Shown here: positions 8,654 to 17,270 of the stretch, one piece after another
Position numbering within the stretch: the stretch's first letter is position 1
Layout: the number at the start of each line of letters is the position of its first letter
Assembly: GCA_035573855.1 (NCBI GenBank)
Contig: DATLZU010000046.1
Span: forward strand, 50,032-114,031
Origin: DATLZU01 sp035573855
GTDB taxonomy: Bacteria; Nitrospirota; Nitrospiria; Nitrospirales; Nitrospiraceae
Reading direction: 5' to 3'
Length of the DNA: 64,000 nucleotides
The notes under the pieces: model-generated
Database searches by the model: none
Told to the model about the DNA's origin: nothing
The model's input: the letters and a program-made list of their open reading frames with translations, nothing else
Program-made: the position numbers and the translations under genes

Positions 8654-9433
8654 GCCTACCGCGGCGTTGATGAGAAGGCCCTTGCAAAGGGGCCTCGGTA
8701 CTTCACCTCGTCGCCGATCTGGCGCGCGGTCGCGTGCTTTCTCGGGCCGACGACCGGAAGCAAGAGAGTCTGGAGAGGTTCTGGGCCACGCTGACACCCG
8801 CGCAGCGAGTGGGCATTGAGGCGATGGCCGTGGACAGGGGGAGCCCTCTATCCAGTCGACTCAGGCTCACCTCGATGAAGCCGAGGCCCAAATCGTCTTC
8901 GATAAATTCCATGTGGCCAAACATTTGCACGAGGCTGTCGCCCGGGTCCGCCGCACGGAGCCGCGGCCCCTGAAGCAGGCGGGCGATGCCCGGCTGACGG
9001 GGACCACGTACCGCTGGCTCATGCGTTCCCCGGACATGACAGCCGCGCAGTGGGCCACGTTCCACACGGTGCAGCAAGCAGACCTCAAGGTGGCACGGGC
9101 CAGGGCCCGCAAGGAGCGCTTCCGGCAGTTCTGGGACTCCAGCTATCGGGGGCCGCCCAGCACTTCTTTGCCCGCTGGTGCTGGCGTGCGCCCCACAGCC
9201 GGCGCCGACCGATGGCAGAGGGCGCGAAGCGGATCCAGCGTCACCTCCCCCACATGCTCACCTATCTGCAGCAGGACATCATGAATGCCGGAGTGGAAGC
9301 CATCAATGCGACGATCCAGTGGATCAAGAAAACCGCGCACGGCTTCCACCACGTCAAGCACTTCAAGACCGCGATCTATTTCCATTGCGGAGGATTGGAT
9401 CGCTGTCCCACCCATACGAAAGCTTGAAGAGCC

Positions 9434-9649
9434 TTTTTTCTTTGTGAGCATGGTCCGTGAATCGACACTGGACCGCACATCGCCACCACGCAGCGTAATC
9501 CAACCCCACTGACTTTCTGTAGACCAGCAATAGCAATCGCAGCTTGGCAGCAGGGTGACGACCTCGTTCGGGACACGGTGGTTAGAGGCCTCAGCGCCTA
9601 AAAAGTCAAACGTGACAGGCTGAGCATTCCGGCAGGGATTTCCGTTGCC
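9434..9649. other. Intergenic DNA between the ISL3 remnant and purH
   Basis: No gene or repeat was recognised in this 216-bp stretch. The purH promoter and leader occupy the remaining bases up to 9746. Confidence 0.5.
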
Positions 9650-9678
9650 TTGAAGTTGTCGTGCCCATCTGTTATTCT
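9650..9678 (+). promoter_or_regulatory. Putative sigma-70 promoter of purH
   Basis: TTGAAG at 9650-9655 and TATTCT at 9673-9678 are separated by 17 bp. Transcription would begin near 9685, giving a leader of about 60 nt to the purH start. No purine riboswitch was seen in that leader. Confidence 0.45.
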
Positions 9679-9746
9679 GCGCCCGCTTTTTCATCGTGCG
9701 CATTATTTTCCGAACCATATCAAATGACCAGCACAAGGAGCAGGCC

Positions 9747-11300
9747 ATGGCCGGCATCAAGCGGGCATTGATCAGCGTGTCGGATAAGACCGGTGTCGTC
9801 GAGATGGCGAAGGGCCTGGCCGCGTTGGGCGCGGAGATTCTGTCGACCGGCGGGACGGCCAAAGCTCTCCGAGAGGCCGGCGTGGCAGTGACGGACGTGG
9901 CGGCTTACACTGGATCGCCAGAAATTCTGGACGGCCGGGTCAAGACGCTCCATCCGAAGATTCACGGCGGGTTGCTCGGCCGCCGCAGCGTGCCGGCGCA
10001 TGTGGCGCAGATGCAGGAGCACGGCATCGGACCGATCGATGTCGTCGTCGTGAACCTCTACCCCTTCGAGGCCGCGATCTCCAAACCCGACTGTTCCTTC
10101 GACGAGGCGATCGAGAATATCGACATCGGCGGGCCGTCGATGCTGCGATCGGCGGCAAAGAATCACGAAGATGTCGTGGTGGTGGTCGATCCGTCCGACT
10201 ATACGCGCGTGTTGGAGGCGCTCACGGCGGGGGCCATGACCCGCGAACTCCGGCGCGAGTTGGCGCTGAAAGTCTTCCAGCATACGGCGCGCTACGACAG
10301 CCTCATCGCCAGCTACCTGGAAAAACAGGTGCAGGGAGGCGAGGTCAAATTCCCCAAGATGCTCTCACTTCAGTTCGAGCGAGTGGAGATCCTCCGTTAC
10401 GGGGAGAACCCGCATCAACAGGGAGCCTTCTACCGCGAGCTCCATTCGCGGGAGCCGTCCGTGTCGCGCGCCACAGTGCTGCACGGCAAAGCGATGTCGT
10501 ACAATAACTATCTCGACGCGAACTCGGCGCTGGAACTCGTGAAAGAGTTCGACGAGACGGCCGTCGTCATCATCAAACACAACAATCCCTGCGGTGTGGC
10601 GCTCGGGGCGACGCCCGTGGAAGCCTATGTAAAAGCCCGGGACACTGATCCCGTGTCGGCCTTCGGCGGGGTGATCGCGTTCAATCGGCCGGTCGATCTG
10701 GCGGCGGCGAAGGAGATCACCTCCACCTTTGTCGAGGTTGTCGTGGCACCGGGCTTTACCGACGAGGCGTTGTCCGAACTCAAACGAAAAAAAGATCTCC
10801 GCTTGCTGGCAGTGGGGCCGCTCGCGAAGGCCATACCGGAAGGCTATGACCTCAAGAAATTGGTTGGCGGACTGATCGTGCAAGATCGCGATCTCGGAAC
10901 GTTGGCAGACCTCCGCGTGTTGAACGTGCCGACCATGCGCAAGCCGACGGACGACGAATATGCCGCCTGCGCTTTCGCGTGGAAAGTCTGCAAGCACGTC
11001 AAATCCAACGCCATCGTCTACGCGAGACCGGGCCAGACGGTCGGCATCGGGGCAGGGCAAATGAGCCGGGTGGATTCGGTGAAGCTCGCTGGTATGAAGG
11101 CGGTCTTGCCGGTGAAGGGCTGCGTGATGGCCTCTGACGCCTTCTTTCCGTTCCGCGACGGGATCGATGCCGCGGCACAAGCCGGCATCACGGCGATCAT
11201 CCAGCCCGGCGGCTCGATCCGGGATCAGGAAGTGATCAAGGCGGCGGATGAGCATCAGATGGCGATGATTTTCACGGGGATGCGCCACTTCCGCCACTGA
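9747..11300 (+). CDS. purH: Bifunctional AICAR transformylase / IMP cyclohydrolase
   Basis: 517 residues, the usual PurH length. The ATG at 9747 has an AAGGAG site at 9735-9740. The N-terminal cyclohydrolase part (MGS-like domain) shows ISVSDKTGVVEMAKGL, STGGTAKAL and DGRVKTLHPKIHGGLL. The C-terminal transformylase part carries RYGENPHQQGAFY, the conserved KHNNPCGVA and DAFFPFRDGID. The enzyme performs the last two steps of de novo IMP synthesis in the cytoplasm. purD follows 115 bp downstream, so the two purine genes probably share a transcript. Confidence 0.97.
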   Translation: MAGIKRALISVSDKTGVVEMAKGLAALGAEILSTGGTAKALREAGVAVTDVAAYTGSPEILDGRVKTLHPKIHGGLLGRRSVPAHVAQMQEHGIGPIDVVVVNLYPFEAAISKPDCSFDEAIENIDIGGPSMLRSAAKNHEDVVVVVDPSDYTRVLEALTAGAMTRELRRELALKVFQHTARYDSLIASYLEKQVQGGEVKFPKMLSLQFERVEILRYGENPHQQGAFYRELHSREPSVSRATVLHGKAMSYNNYLDANSALELVKEFDETAVVIIKHNNPCGVALGATPVEAYVKARDTDPVSAFGGVIAFNRPVDLAAAKEITSTFVEVVVAPGFTDEALSELKRKKDLRLLAVGPLAKAIPEGYDLKKLVGGLIVQDRDLGTLADLRVLNVPTMRKPTDDEYAACAFAWKVCKHVKSNAIVYARPGQTVGIGAGQMSRVDSVKLAGMKAVLPVKGCVMASDAFFPFRDGIDAAAQAGITAIIQPGGSIRDQEVIKAADEHQMAMIFTGMRHFRH

Positions 11301-11415
11301 TGGTTCGTTTAGGAATTGAAAGCTGTATCCACTTGATCATTGCCGCATTGCCTGATCACTCACATTTTTGTCTCAACGTGTTCCGCTCTCGCAATCGGCA
11401 ATCCTTCGATCACAT

Positions 11416-12693
11416 ATGAGAATTTTGGTTATCGGGAGCGGCGGGCGCGAACATGCGCTGGTGTGGAAACTCGCTCAGAGCCGGCGCGTATCCCAGCTCT
11501 ACTGTGCGCCAGGCAATGCCGGAATTGAGGCACTGGCCCCCTGTGTGCCGATCCAGGCGGAGGCGATTGCCGAATTGAAGGCCTTCGCTCAATCCGAACG
11601 GATCGATCTGACTATTGTCGGCCCCGAAGCGCCGCTTGCGCTTGGAATTGCAGACGAGTTCCGCAAGGCAAAGTTGAAGATCTTCGGTCCGACCAAGGGG
11701 GCGGCACGTATCGAGTCCAGCAAGGTCTTTGCGAAAGAAGTGATGGCAGCGGCCGGTATTCCCACGGCGACTGCGCGAAGTTTCGACAAGGTCGGTCCGG
11801 CGCTGGAGTATCTCGACCGGCACGCCCTGCCGGTCGTCGTGAAGGCGGACGGATTGGCGCAGGGCAAGGGCGTCGTGGTCGCCATGACACGGGAGCAGGC
11901 ACGCCAGGCGGTGACGGATCTCCTGGAGAAGCGAATCTTCGGTGAGGCGTGCCGGCAGGTGCTGATCGAAGAGTTTCTCGACGGCGAAGAACTCACCGTC
12001 ATGGCCTTCACCGACGGCAAGACGATCGTGCCCATGCTACCAGCGCAAGATCATAAACGGGTCGGCGACGGCGACACAGGTCCAAATACCGGCGGCATGG
12101 GCGCCTATGCGCCGGCGCCGCTTGGCACTCCGGCGTTGCGGGATGCGGTAATGAAGCAGATTCTGCTGCCGGTCGTGGAGGCGTTGCTGCGCCGGGGTTG
12201 CCCGTTTCAAGGCGTACTCTATGCCGGACTCATGGTGGTCAACAACCGGCCGTATGTGTTGGAATTCAACGCCCGGATGGGCGATCCGGAAACGCAGGCG
12301 GTGTTGCCGCTGCTGAAAACCGATTTGGTGGAGGTTGTGGAAGCGGTGGTCGAACACCGCCTGGATCAACTCGCCGTCGAGTGGCATCCCGACACGGCAG
12401 TCTGTGTCGTGTTGACGTCGGCTGGCTATCCCGGTTCCTATCGGACTGGGTTCCCAATTCATGGATTGCCGGAGCACAATGCCTCTGACGACACCCTCGT
12501 GTTTCATGCCGGAACCAAGCGGCAGGGAGGGGAGATTGTCACGGCCGGAGGGCGCGTTCTCGGTGTGATCGGCCGGGGCACCGGCCTGGCGCAGGCGCGT
12601 GACCGAGCCTATCGCACAGCCCGCACCATCTCATTTGAAGGCTGTCATTTCCGTACCGACATCGCCGCGCGCGCATTGTCGGCCTGCGGATGA
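11416..12693 (+). CDS. purD: Phosphoribosylamine-glycine ligase (GAR synthetase)
   Basis: 425 residues, normal for PurD. The start at MRILVIGSGGREHAL is the canonical family N-terminus, although no clear ribosome-binding site precedes it. ATP-grasp features follow: LPVVVKADGLAQGKGVVVA, EEFLDGEELTVMAF and the NTGGMGAYAP loop. FNARMGDPETQ marks the metal-binding glutamate/asparagine region. The enzyme ligates glycine to phosphoribosylamine in the second step of purine synthesis. It lies between purH and tsaC on the same strand. Confidence 0.97.
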   Translation: MRILVIGSGGREHALVWKLAQSRRVSQLYCAPGNAGIEALAPCVPIQAEAIAELKAFAQSERIDLTIVGPEAPLALGIADEFRKAKLKIFGPTKGAARIESSKVFAKEVMAAAGIPTATARSFDKVGPALEYLDRHALPVVVKADGLAQGKGVVVAMTREQARQAVTDLLEKRIFGEACRQVLIEEFLDGEELTVMAFTDGKTIVPMLPAQDHKRVGDGDTGPNTGGMGAYAPAPLGTPALRDAVMKQILLPVVEALLRRGCPFQGVLYAGLMVVNNRPYVLEFNARMGDPETQAVLPLLKTDLVEVVEAVVEHRLDQLAVEWHPDTAVCVVLTSAGYPGSYRTGFPIHGLPEHNASDDTLVFHAGTKRQGGEIVTAGGRVLGVIGRGTGLAQARDRAYRTARTISFEGCHFRTDIAARALSACG

Positions 12694-12699
12694 GTTACC

Positions 12700-13365
12700 A
12701 TGACCGGGGCTATGGCAACCAAGGCTCGCGTGCTGCCGTGCCCGCAAGACTTTTCCGAGGAGAGTGCGCGGGAGATCGTGCAGGTAGTCCAAGCCGGCGG
12801 CGTCGTGGCTGTTCCGACCGAGAGTTTTTACGCTCTTGGCGTTGTTCCGACCGATGCCACAGCGGTCGCCCGCGTCCGCCGCATCAAGGGCGAACGGGGC
12901 AATAAGCCGATTCTCGTACTGATCGCCGACCATGCGCAGTTAGGCGGACTGGTCGCCGGTATTTCCCCAGCCGCGCAGGCGCTGATAGACCGATTCTGGC
13001 CAGGACCCTTGACGATTATTTTTCCTGCGTTGCCGTCCCTGCCAGCGTTCCTGACCGCGGGTACGGGCTCGGTCGGCATCCGATTGACGGCTTATCCGCT
13101 TTTAGCAGCGCTGCTGCGTCGAGTCGGCCCGTTGACCGGTACCAGTGCCAATCGCTCCGGTCAGCCCCAGTTGCAGACAGCGCAGGCAGTGAACGACGAA
13201 TTGGGTTCGGATGTCGACCTGACTGTCGACGGTGGGCCGACGCCTGGCGGACTGCCGTCTACGGTTGTCGATTCGCGCGGGCCGATTGTTGTGGTGCGGG
13301 AAGGCCAAGTTTCTCGGGCTGAACTGGCGACGGTGCTGAAACATGCCGGCTTGCGGCTGAGCTGA
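12700..13365 (+). CDS. tsaC: L-threonylcarbamoyladenylate synthase (TsaC/Sua5/YrdC family)
   Basis: 221 residues beginning 6 bp after purD; ATG 12712 is an alternative start. The YrdC fold is recognisable from VVAVPTESFYALGV, IKGERGNKPILVLI, WPGPLTIIFPA and TGTSANRSGQPQ. The family makes threonylcarbamoyl-AMP from threonine, bicarbonate and ATP for the t6A modification of tRNA position 37. The usual KXR and SXN signature residues are present as KGERGNKP and TSANRSG. The protein is of the short type without a C-terminal Sua5 domain. Tight spacing suggests cotranscription with purD. Confidence 0.9.
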   Translation: MTGAMATKARVLPCPQDFSEESAREIVQVVQAGGVVAVPTESFYALGVVPTDATAVARVRRIKGERGNKPILVLIADHAQLGGLVAGISPAAQALIDRFWPGPLTIIFPALPSLPAFLTAGTGSVGIRLTAYPLLAALLRRVGPLTGTSANRSGQPQLQTAQAVNDELGSDVDLTVDGGPTPGGLPSTVVDSRGPIVVVREGQVSRAELATVLKHAGLRLS

Positions 13366-13392
13366 TGGCGGCCGAGGCGGTAAGGGAAGGGC

Positions 13393-13409
13393 AAGAGGCG
13401 CTCTTTTTT
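13393..13409 (+). terminator. Weak candidate intrinsic terminator after tsaC
   Basis: A five-base-pair stem AAGAG/CTCTT with a GCG loop is followed directly by a run of T residues up to 13409. The stem is short, so termination would be weak at best. Confidence 0.3.
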
Positions 13410-13439
13410 ACGCCAGCTTTGGATGAATAGGAGGTGCCA

Positions 13440-13856
13440 ATGCATGCAAGAGCGTTGTGGAGGGTCGCAGTAAGTGCGATGCTCGTCGTGACCGGGGGCG
13501 GGTTGAGCGGCTGCGATTACTGGCCACCCGCGCTTCAAACCCAAATCGAGCAGCTTAAGACCGAGCTTCAAACCGTGACCATGGAACGGGATCAATTGCA
13601 GAGTCAACTCTCCGCTGCAACCAAAGCGCGTGAGGAGTTGCAGGCCCGTGTTGATGAACTCACCCGCGCGAATCGCGAAAAGACCGCAGTGATCGCTACG
13701 CTCGAGCACAGCCTGGCCGCCGAGCGCCAGAAACTGGCGAAATTGACCAAAACCAGCACGGTCAGAGCTGCCACGAAGACGACCGCACTATCCGCCGGCA
13801 AGACCGCATCGGCCAAGAAGAAAACGGTACGGTCCTCGGGGGCCAAGCGAAACTGA
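13440..13856 (+). CDS. Small coiled-coil lipoprotein
   Basis: 138 residues from ATG 13440, chosen because an AGGAGGT site (13429-13435) is well placed; a GTG six bases upstream lies within that site. A signal peptide ends in a lipobox-like LSGC at about residues 23-26, so the protein is probably lipidated. Residues about 35-105 form a heptad-rich coiled coil (IEQLKTELQTV, RDQLQSQLSAATKAREEL). The tail is Lys/Thr/Ala-rich and probably disordered. No enzymatic domain is present; an envelope structural or scaffold role is only an inference. It converges with the fmdB-like gene, whose stop is 14 bp away. Confidence 0.7.
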   Translation: MHARALWRVAVSAMLVVTGGGLSGCDYWPPALQTQIEQLKTELQTVTMERDQLQSQLSAATKAREELQARVDELTRANREKTAVIATLEHSLAAERQKLAKLTKTSTVRAATKTTALSAGKTASAKKKTVRSSGAKRN

Positions 13857-13870
13857 AGCCCTACTTGACG

Positions 13871-14230
13871 CTATGACGAAGAAGCTGAAGTAGAGCCGGT
13901 CGAGCCTGCCGCGGTTGACGTGGCGCTGGAGCCCTGGCCCGTCGCTGAGACCGCGGCTCCTGTCCCGGTGGGCTGAGCCGACGTCGCCGTGCTATCCTTC
14001 TTGGCATCGGCCGCTCCGTTGCCGGATTCAGATGAGGAGGGGGGCTTGAGCTTGTCGGAATAATCGGTAATGTACCATCCACTGCCTTTAAACATGATAG
14101 CCGGGGGAGAGATAACCTTGCTGACGCTGTTGCCGCAACGGCTGCAGGTCGTGAGCGGGGGATCGCTCACTTTCTGCTGCACTTCAAATCGGTAGTCACA
14201 GGTTCCACAGAGATACTCGTAGATCGGCAC
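13871..14230 (-). CDS. FmdB-family zinc ribbon protein
   Basis: 119 residues with a GTG start, supported by an AAGGAGGG site a few bases upstream. Residues 1-45 are the FmdB-type zinc ribbon: MPIYEYLCGTCDYRFE followed by a second CSRCG knuckle, making a four-cysteine metal site. A GSGWYITDY segment follows, also typical of the family. The remaining 55 residues are a low-complexity Ser/Ala/Thr/Gly tail. FmdB proteins are named from a putative formamidase regulator, but their actual role is unclear. The gene is transcribed toward the lipoprotein gene. Confidence 0.85.
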   Translation of the reverse strand: MPIYEYLCGTCDYRFEVQQKVSDPPLTTCSRCGNSVSKVISPPAIMFKGSGWYITDYSDKLKPPSSSESGNGAADAKKDSTATSAQPTGTGAAVSATGQGSSATSTAAGSTGSTSASSS

Positions 14231-14373
14231 GGATTGAGCCCTCCTTTCTCCAACCCTTCGGCGAGAACGCGTCAGCTCAACAATGGCAAATTAATAACAC
14301 AGCCTTCCGCGAAATCAAGGCTGGCGGGGATTTTGGCACAGTGTCGCAAGCCGTCCCGCTCCGAAGCCCGCGG

Positions 14374-15567
14374 TCAGTCGAGGTGTTGGAGGGCGGTCTC
14401 CATGCGGTCTAACCCACGGAGGATGGCATCCATCCCGGTGGCGTAGGACAGGCGGATATGAGCCGAACTGCCGAACGGCTCCCCCGGCACCACCGCAACC
14501 TTGGCTTCTTCCAGCAGGTACGTGGCGAGATCCGAGGCGCTGGTGATGGCTCCCCGTTTCCAACGGCGAGTGAAGAGGCGGCTTATGTTGGGGAAAGCGT
14601 AGAACGCGCCGGTCGGGATCCGACAACTCACACCCGGCATTTTATTGAGTCGCTCGACCATGACCCGTCGCCGCCGGTCAAATTCCGCGACCATTCGTGC
14701 AGTGAACGCGTCATCCAAGCGCAGCGCCGCCACCGCGGCTTTCTGTGAGATCGAGCAGGGGTTAGAGGTGCTTTGGCTCTGGATGTTGGCCATCGCCGTA
14801 ATCAACGATTTGGGTCCGGCCGCGTACCCGATGCGCCACCCGGTCATGGCGTAGGCTTTGGATACGCCGTTGATAATCACCGTCCGCGCGGCGACGTCCT
14901 GGCCCAGTGTTGCGATGCTGCAGTGCCGGACACCGTCATAGACGATCTTGTCGTAAATCTCGTCGGAAATAATCACGAGATCGCGGCGAAGCGCCACCGT
15001 CGCGATGCCTTCCAGCGTGGCGCGGTCATAGGTGGCGCCGGTCGGGTTGCAGGGGCTGTTGACGATGATCGCCTTGGTTCTCGGCGTGATATGCCGCTCC
15101 AACTCATCCGGGTGAATCGCGTAGCCCTCGTCTTCACGCGTCTCCAGCAGGACCGGCGTCGCATCGTTGAGCAGCAACTGATCCCGGTAGGAAACCCAAA
15201 AGGGCGCCGGAATCAGCACTTCGTCGCCGGCTTCGAACAGCGCTTCGGCGAGGTTGTACAACGAATGTTTCGCCCCGCAGGAGACTAGGATCTGCGATGG
15301 GTCGTACCGAAGCCCCAATTCCGCCTGAAGCTTCTCGACAATGGTCGTCCGCAGTTCATCGATTCCAGAGGACGGCGTGTATTTCGTAAAGCCGGCACGG
15401 ATCGCGGCTTCCGCCGCGGCCTTGACCGGTTCCGGAGTGTCGAAATCGGGCTCGCCAGAGGCGAAATCGATCACGTCGATCCCTTGGGCCGCCATGGCCT
15501 TGGCGGTGGCGGTGATCGCAAGCGTGGGAGACGGGATGATGCGTCCGGCGCGTGCGGCGAGCTTCAT
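14374..15567 (-). CDS. aspC: Class I/II aminotransferase, probable aspartate aminotransferase
   Basis: 397 residues, the normal length for fold-type I PLP aminotransferases of the AspC family. Visible motifs: DFASGEPDFDTPEPVKAAA (substrate region), VNSPCNPTGATYD, ISDEIYDKIVYDG and the PLP lysine in VSKAYAMTGWRIGYAAGP. The C-terminal arginine that binds the substrate carboxylate lies in HIRLSYATG. It would interconvert aspartate/oxaloacetate and glutamate/2-oxoglutarate. Its start overlaps the coaD stop by 4 bp (ATGA), placing it third in an rsmD-coaD-aspC operon. Specificity within the family (aspartate versus prephenate or aromatic substrates) cannot be fixed from sequence. Confidence 0.88.
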   Translation of the reverse strand: MKLAARAGRIIPSPTLAITATAKAMAAQGIDVIDFASGEPDFDTPEPVKAAAEAAIRAGFTKYTPSSGIDELRTTIVEKLQAELGLRYDPSQILVSCGAKHSLYNLAEALFEAGDEVLIPAPFWVSYRDQLLLNDATPVLLETREDEGYAIHPDELERHITPRTKAIIVNSPCNPTGATYDRATLEGIATVALRRDLVIISDEIYDKIVYDGVRHCSIATLGQDVAARTVIINGVSKAYAMTGWRIGYAAGPKSLITAMANIQSQSTSNPCSISQKAAVAALRLDDAFTARMVAEFDRRRRVMVERLNKMPGVSCRIPTGAFYAFPNISRLFTRRWKRGAITSASDLATYLLEEAKVAVVPGEPFGSSAHIRLSYATGMDAILRGLDRMETALQHLD

Positions 15568-16052
15568 GGTCGAAGGCTCCGTAGTCGCTGATCCAGGCGC
15601 TTGGCGACTTCAGGGTGGACGAAGTCGGTCAACGGGCCTCCGTGTTTCGCAACGTCCTTGATGATGGTCGACGTCAAATACGAATATTCTTCACTCGGCA
15701 TGAGAAAGACGGTTTCCACGGTGTTTTCCAACTTGCGATTGGTCAGCGCCATCTGAAATTCATGTTCGAAGTCTGAGATCGCCCGCAGCCCTCGGATCAC
15801 CGCGTGGGCCCCGCGGCGTTTGACGTATTCGACCAGTAATCCTTCGAAAGTGGCGACCTCGACCTGCGGCATGTCTTGGGTGACCAAGCGCACCATTTCC
15901 AGTCGTTCGGACAGGCTGAACAAAGGATGTTTGCTCGGATTCGGCGCGACGGCCACGATCACATGGTCGAAAATCCGGAGACTGCGGGCAATGATGTCGG
16001 TGTGCCCGTGGGTGATCGGGTCGAATGTACCGGGGTAGACCCCCACGTTCAT
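15564..16052 (-). CDS. coaD: Phosphopantetheine adenylyltransferase
   Basis: 162 residues, the standard CoaD size. The nucleotidyltransferase signature GTFDPITHGHTDII is at the N-terminus. HAVIRGLRAISDFEHEFQMA and the C-terminal EYSYLTSTIIKDVAKHGG are characteristic. The enzyme transfers AMP from ATP to 4'-phosphopantetheine in CoA synthesis. Its start overlaps the rsmD stop (ATGA) and its stop overlaps the aminotransferase start, showing tight translational coupling. Confidence 0.96.
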   Translation of the reverse strand: MNVGVYPGTFDPITHGHTDIIARSLRIFDHVIVAVAPNPSKHPLFSLSERLEMVRLVTQDMPQVEVATFEGLLVEYVKRRGAHAVIRGLRAISDFEHEFQMALTNRKLENTVETVFLMPSEEYSYLTSTIIKDVAKHGGPLTDFVHPEVAKRLDQRLRSLRP

Positions 16053-16621
16053 GGGATGCGCCCCACCTCGCCTTGCCTGCGGTAGAGGGTGAGGGACGTG
16101 TCGCCGTATCGATAGCTGCGGATCCGTATCAGCGGCCCCAACATCTCCGGCACCGGCGTCTTGGACGCGTGCTCCACGATGGCAATGGCGTCGTCCGCGA
16201 CCAACCCTTCATCAAGCCAGTTCGCCAACCCGATCAGTTCTTCTTCCGACGCATACGGCGGATCGGCGAAGACCACATCATATGGTCCATTCCATGACGC
16301 ACGGTGGCGGAGAAACTTCCCGACGCGGCCAGCATGGATCCCCACCCCATGACTCAAGGCGCATCGCGCGAGATTCGCGCGGAGGAGCCGGAGCGCAGCC
16401 GGATCGGACTCGACGAACGTCACGCGCCGGGCGCCGCGGCTGAGGGCTTCGATCCCGATCGCGCCTGTCCCCGCATACAAATCCAGGACGGCGGCGTTTG
16501 GAATCCAGGCCCCGGCGATCGAAAAGAGCGCTTCTTTCACTTGATCGGATGTGGGACGCAAGTCGGACCGTCGAGGGCCCAACAGCCGGCGTCCCTTCAG
16601 GGAGCCAGCGATGACGCGCAT
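16049..16621 (-). CDS. rsmD: 16S rRNA (guanine(966)-N(2))-methyltransferase
   Basis: 190 residues from the ATG at 16621, where the family N-terminus MRVIAGSLKGRRL begins; the frame stays open for 21 further codons upstream but these are not RsmD-like. SAM-binding motif I is VLDLYAGTGAIGIEALSRGA. The catalytic motif IV reads VFADPPYASEE (the DPPY of N-methyltransferases). It methylates G966 of 16S rRNA. It forms an operon with coaD, a pairing found in many bacteria. Confidence 0.94.
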   Translation of the reverse strand: MRVIAGSLKGRRLLGPRRSDLRPTSDQVKEALFSIAGAWIPNAAVLDLYAGTGAIGIEALSRGARRVTFVESDPAALRLLRANLARCALSHGVGIHAGRVGKFLRHRASWNGPYDVVFADPPYASEEELIGLANWLDEGLVADDAIAIVEHASKTPVPEMLGPLIRIRSYRYGDTSLTLYRRQGEVGRIP

Positions 16622-16761
16622 GGTTGTGTGTCGGCGACGCGATTCGAGCGGCAGACTGTAACACAGCGTTTTTGAGCGGGTCAAGGCGGGAAGCCACGGC
16701 GAAGCGGCGGATGAGTTCGCCGCCCGTCATGGAAGACAGCTGTGGAAGGACAAGAGATGCT

Positions 16762-16791
16762 TTGACGCCTCTTTGACCACTTGGCTATAAT
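16762..16791 (+). promoter_or_regulatory. Near-consensus sigma-70 promoter on the plus strand
   Basis: TTGACG (16762-16767) and TATAAT (16786-16791) are 18 bp apart. The nearest plus-strand gene is radC at 17271, about 470 bp downstream. Transcription from here would first run antisense through the small zinc-ribbon gene. The 110 bp after the promoter contain no frame or RNA family that I recognise. Confidence 0.45.
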
Positions 16792-16901
16792 GCACCGCAC
16801 GTAGCGGTTTCATGCGGGTCACGCGTAGCCGGTCGGAGCAGCGACGGAACTGCACAATCGAACTGGTGATGCGCGAACAGTCAAGCGAGGCGAGGAAATC
16901 C

Positions 16902-17075
16902 TTAGCGGGCCCCGACAGCGTGCGCTTCGCGGGCCGCCAGACTCTTTCTTCGGTTCGTTGAAATGGTACGATCGATGATCGCGCCGCAGTTGATGCATTT
17001 CCATGCGTAGAAAATGAGGAAAAAATCAGAAAACCGTTCCAGCATCATCAACCCTTTGCACTTCGGACATTCCAT
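16902..17075 (-). CDS. Small zinc-ribbon protein
   Basis: 57 residues. The ATG at 17075 is preferred because a GGAGGGA site lies immediately upstream; an earlier in-frame start at 17102 would add 9 unsupported residues. Two CxxC knuckles (MECPKCKG and CINCGAI), about 23 residues apart, form a zinc-ribbon or rubredoxin-like metal site. The stretch between them is hydrophobic (FSDFFLIFYAW). The tail is basic (TNRRKSLAAREA). Function unknown. The gene is divergent from radC and upstream of rsmD on the same strand, with about 280 bp between. Confidence 0.65.
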   Translation of the reverse strand: MECPKCKGLMMLERFSDFFLIFYAWKCINCGAIIDRTISTNRRKSLAAREAHAVGAR

Positions 17076-17270
17076 CGCTCCCTCCTGGGTGTCAGCGCTC
17101 ACTGCTGCGTATAGGCGTAAGCAAGTCCTGAACCGATCCGGAGCGGTTTCTGAGAATATAGGAAATTCAAATGGTTATGATTTTGTTCGACGAAAAGTAA
17201 GCCCAAAAGCTGTCTGGGGCTCGGTACAAAAACGTCCATCACGTCGGTTTCTTGACCCGAACAGGGCCGT
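17076..17270. other. Divergent intergenic region between the zinc-ribbon gene and radC
   Basis: This 195-bp region should hold divergent promoters. I found no pair of well-spaced -35/-10 boxes. The stretch around 17150-17200 is AT-richer than the surroundings. Confidence 0.4.

Larger units (their letters stand above)
7939..9424 (+). pseudogene. ISL3-family transposase pseudogene, split and frameshifted
   Basis: The reading begins at ATG 7939, after an AAGGAGG site, with MRDFEFYQAVLGLMAPW, typical of ISL3 transposase N-termini. It then shifts frame near 8030. Translated pieces continue as RKRRQWRHLDICQ (about 8102-8140) and VPWAEPG (about 8210). After the IS21 block the coding resumes near 8655 with a GVDEKALAKG-like segment. 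It continues through KFHVAKHLHEAV, an ADLKVARARARKERFRQFWD region and a C-terminal INATIQWIKKTAHGF, ending near KTAIYFHCGGLD. At least four frameshifts or stops are present. No active transposase can be made. Confidence 0.75.
7864..9433 (+). mobile_element. Degraded ISL3-family insertion sequence interrupted by an IS21 fragment
   Basis: The ends are imperfect inverted repeats of 24 bp: 7864-7887 (GGCTCATCAGG...TGTGGGT) and 9410-9433 (reverse complement GGCTCTTCAAG...TATGGGT), with about 17 of 24 matching. Between them lie pieces of an ISL3-type transposase in several frames. A block at about 8300-8653 in the opposite orientation derives from an IS21-family element. No clear 8-bp target duplication flanks the ends (ATTTTTGG on the left, TTTTTTCT on the right). 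The element is inactive by every visible criterion. Confidence 0.75.

Noticed and set aside
11325..11370. TGATCA repeat after purH as a terminator
   Set aside because: Only six base pairs around a 13-base loop, with the T-run several bases away.
16791..16900. A structured RNA such as SRP RNA or a tRNA
   Set aside because: I looked for the SRP GGAA-type core, a tRNA TPsiC arm and a tmRNA tag, and found none.
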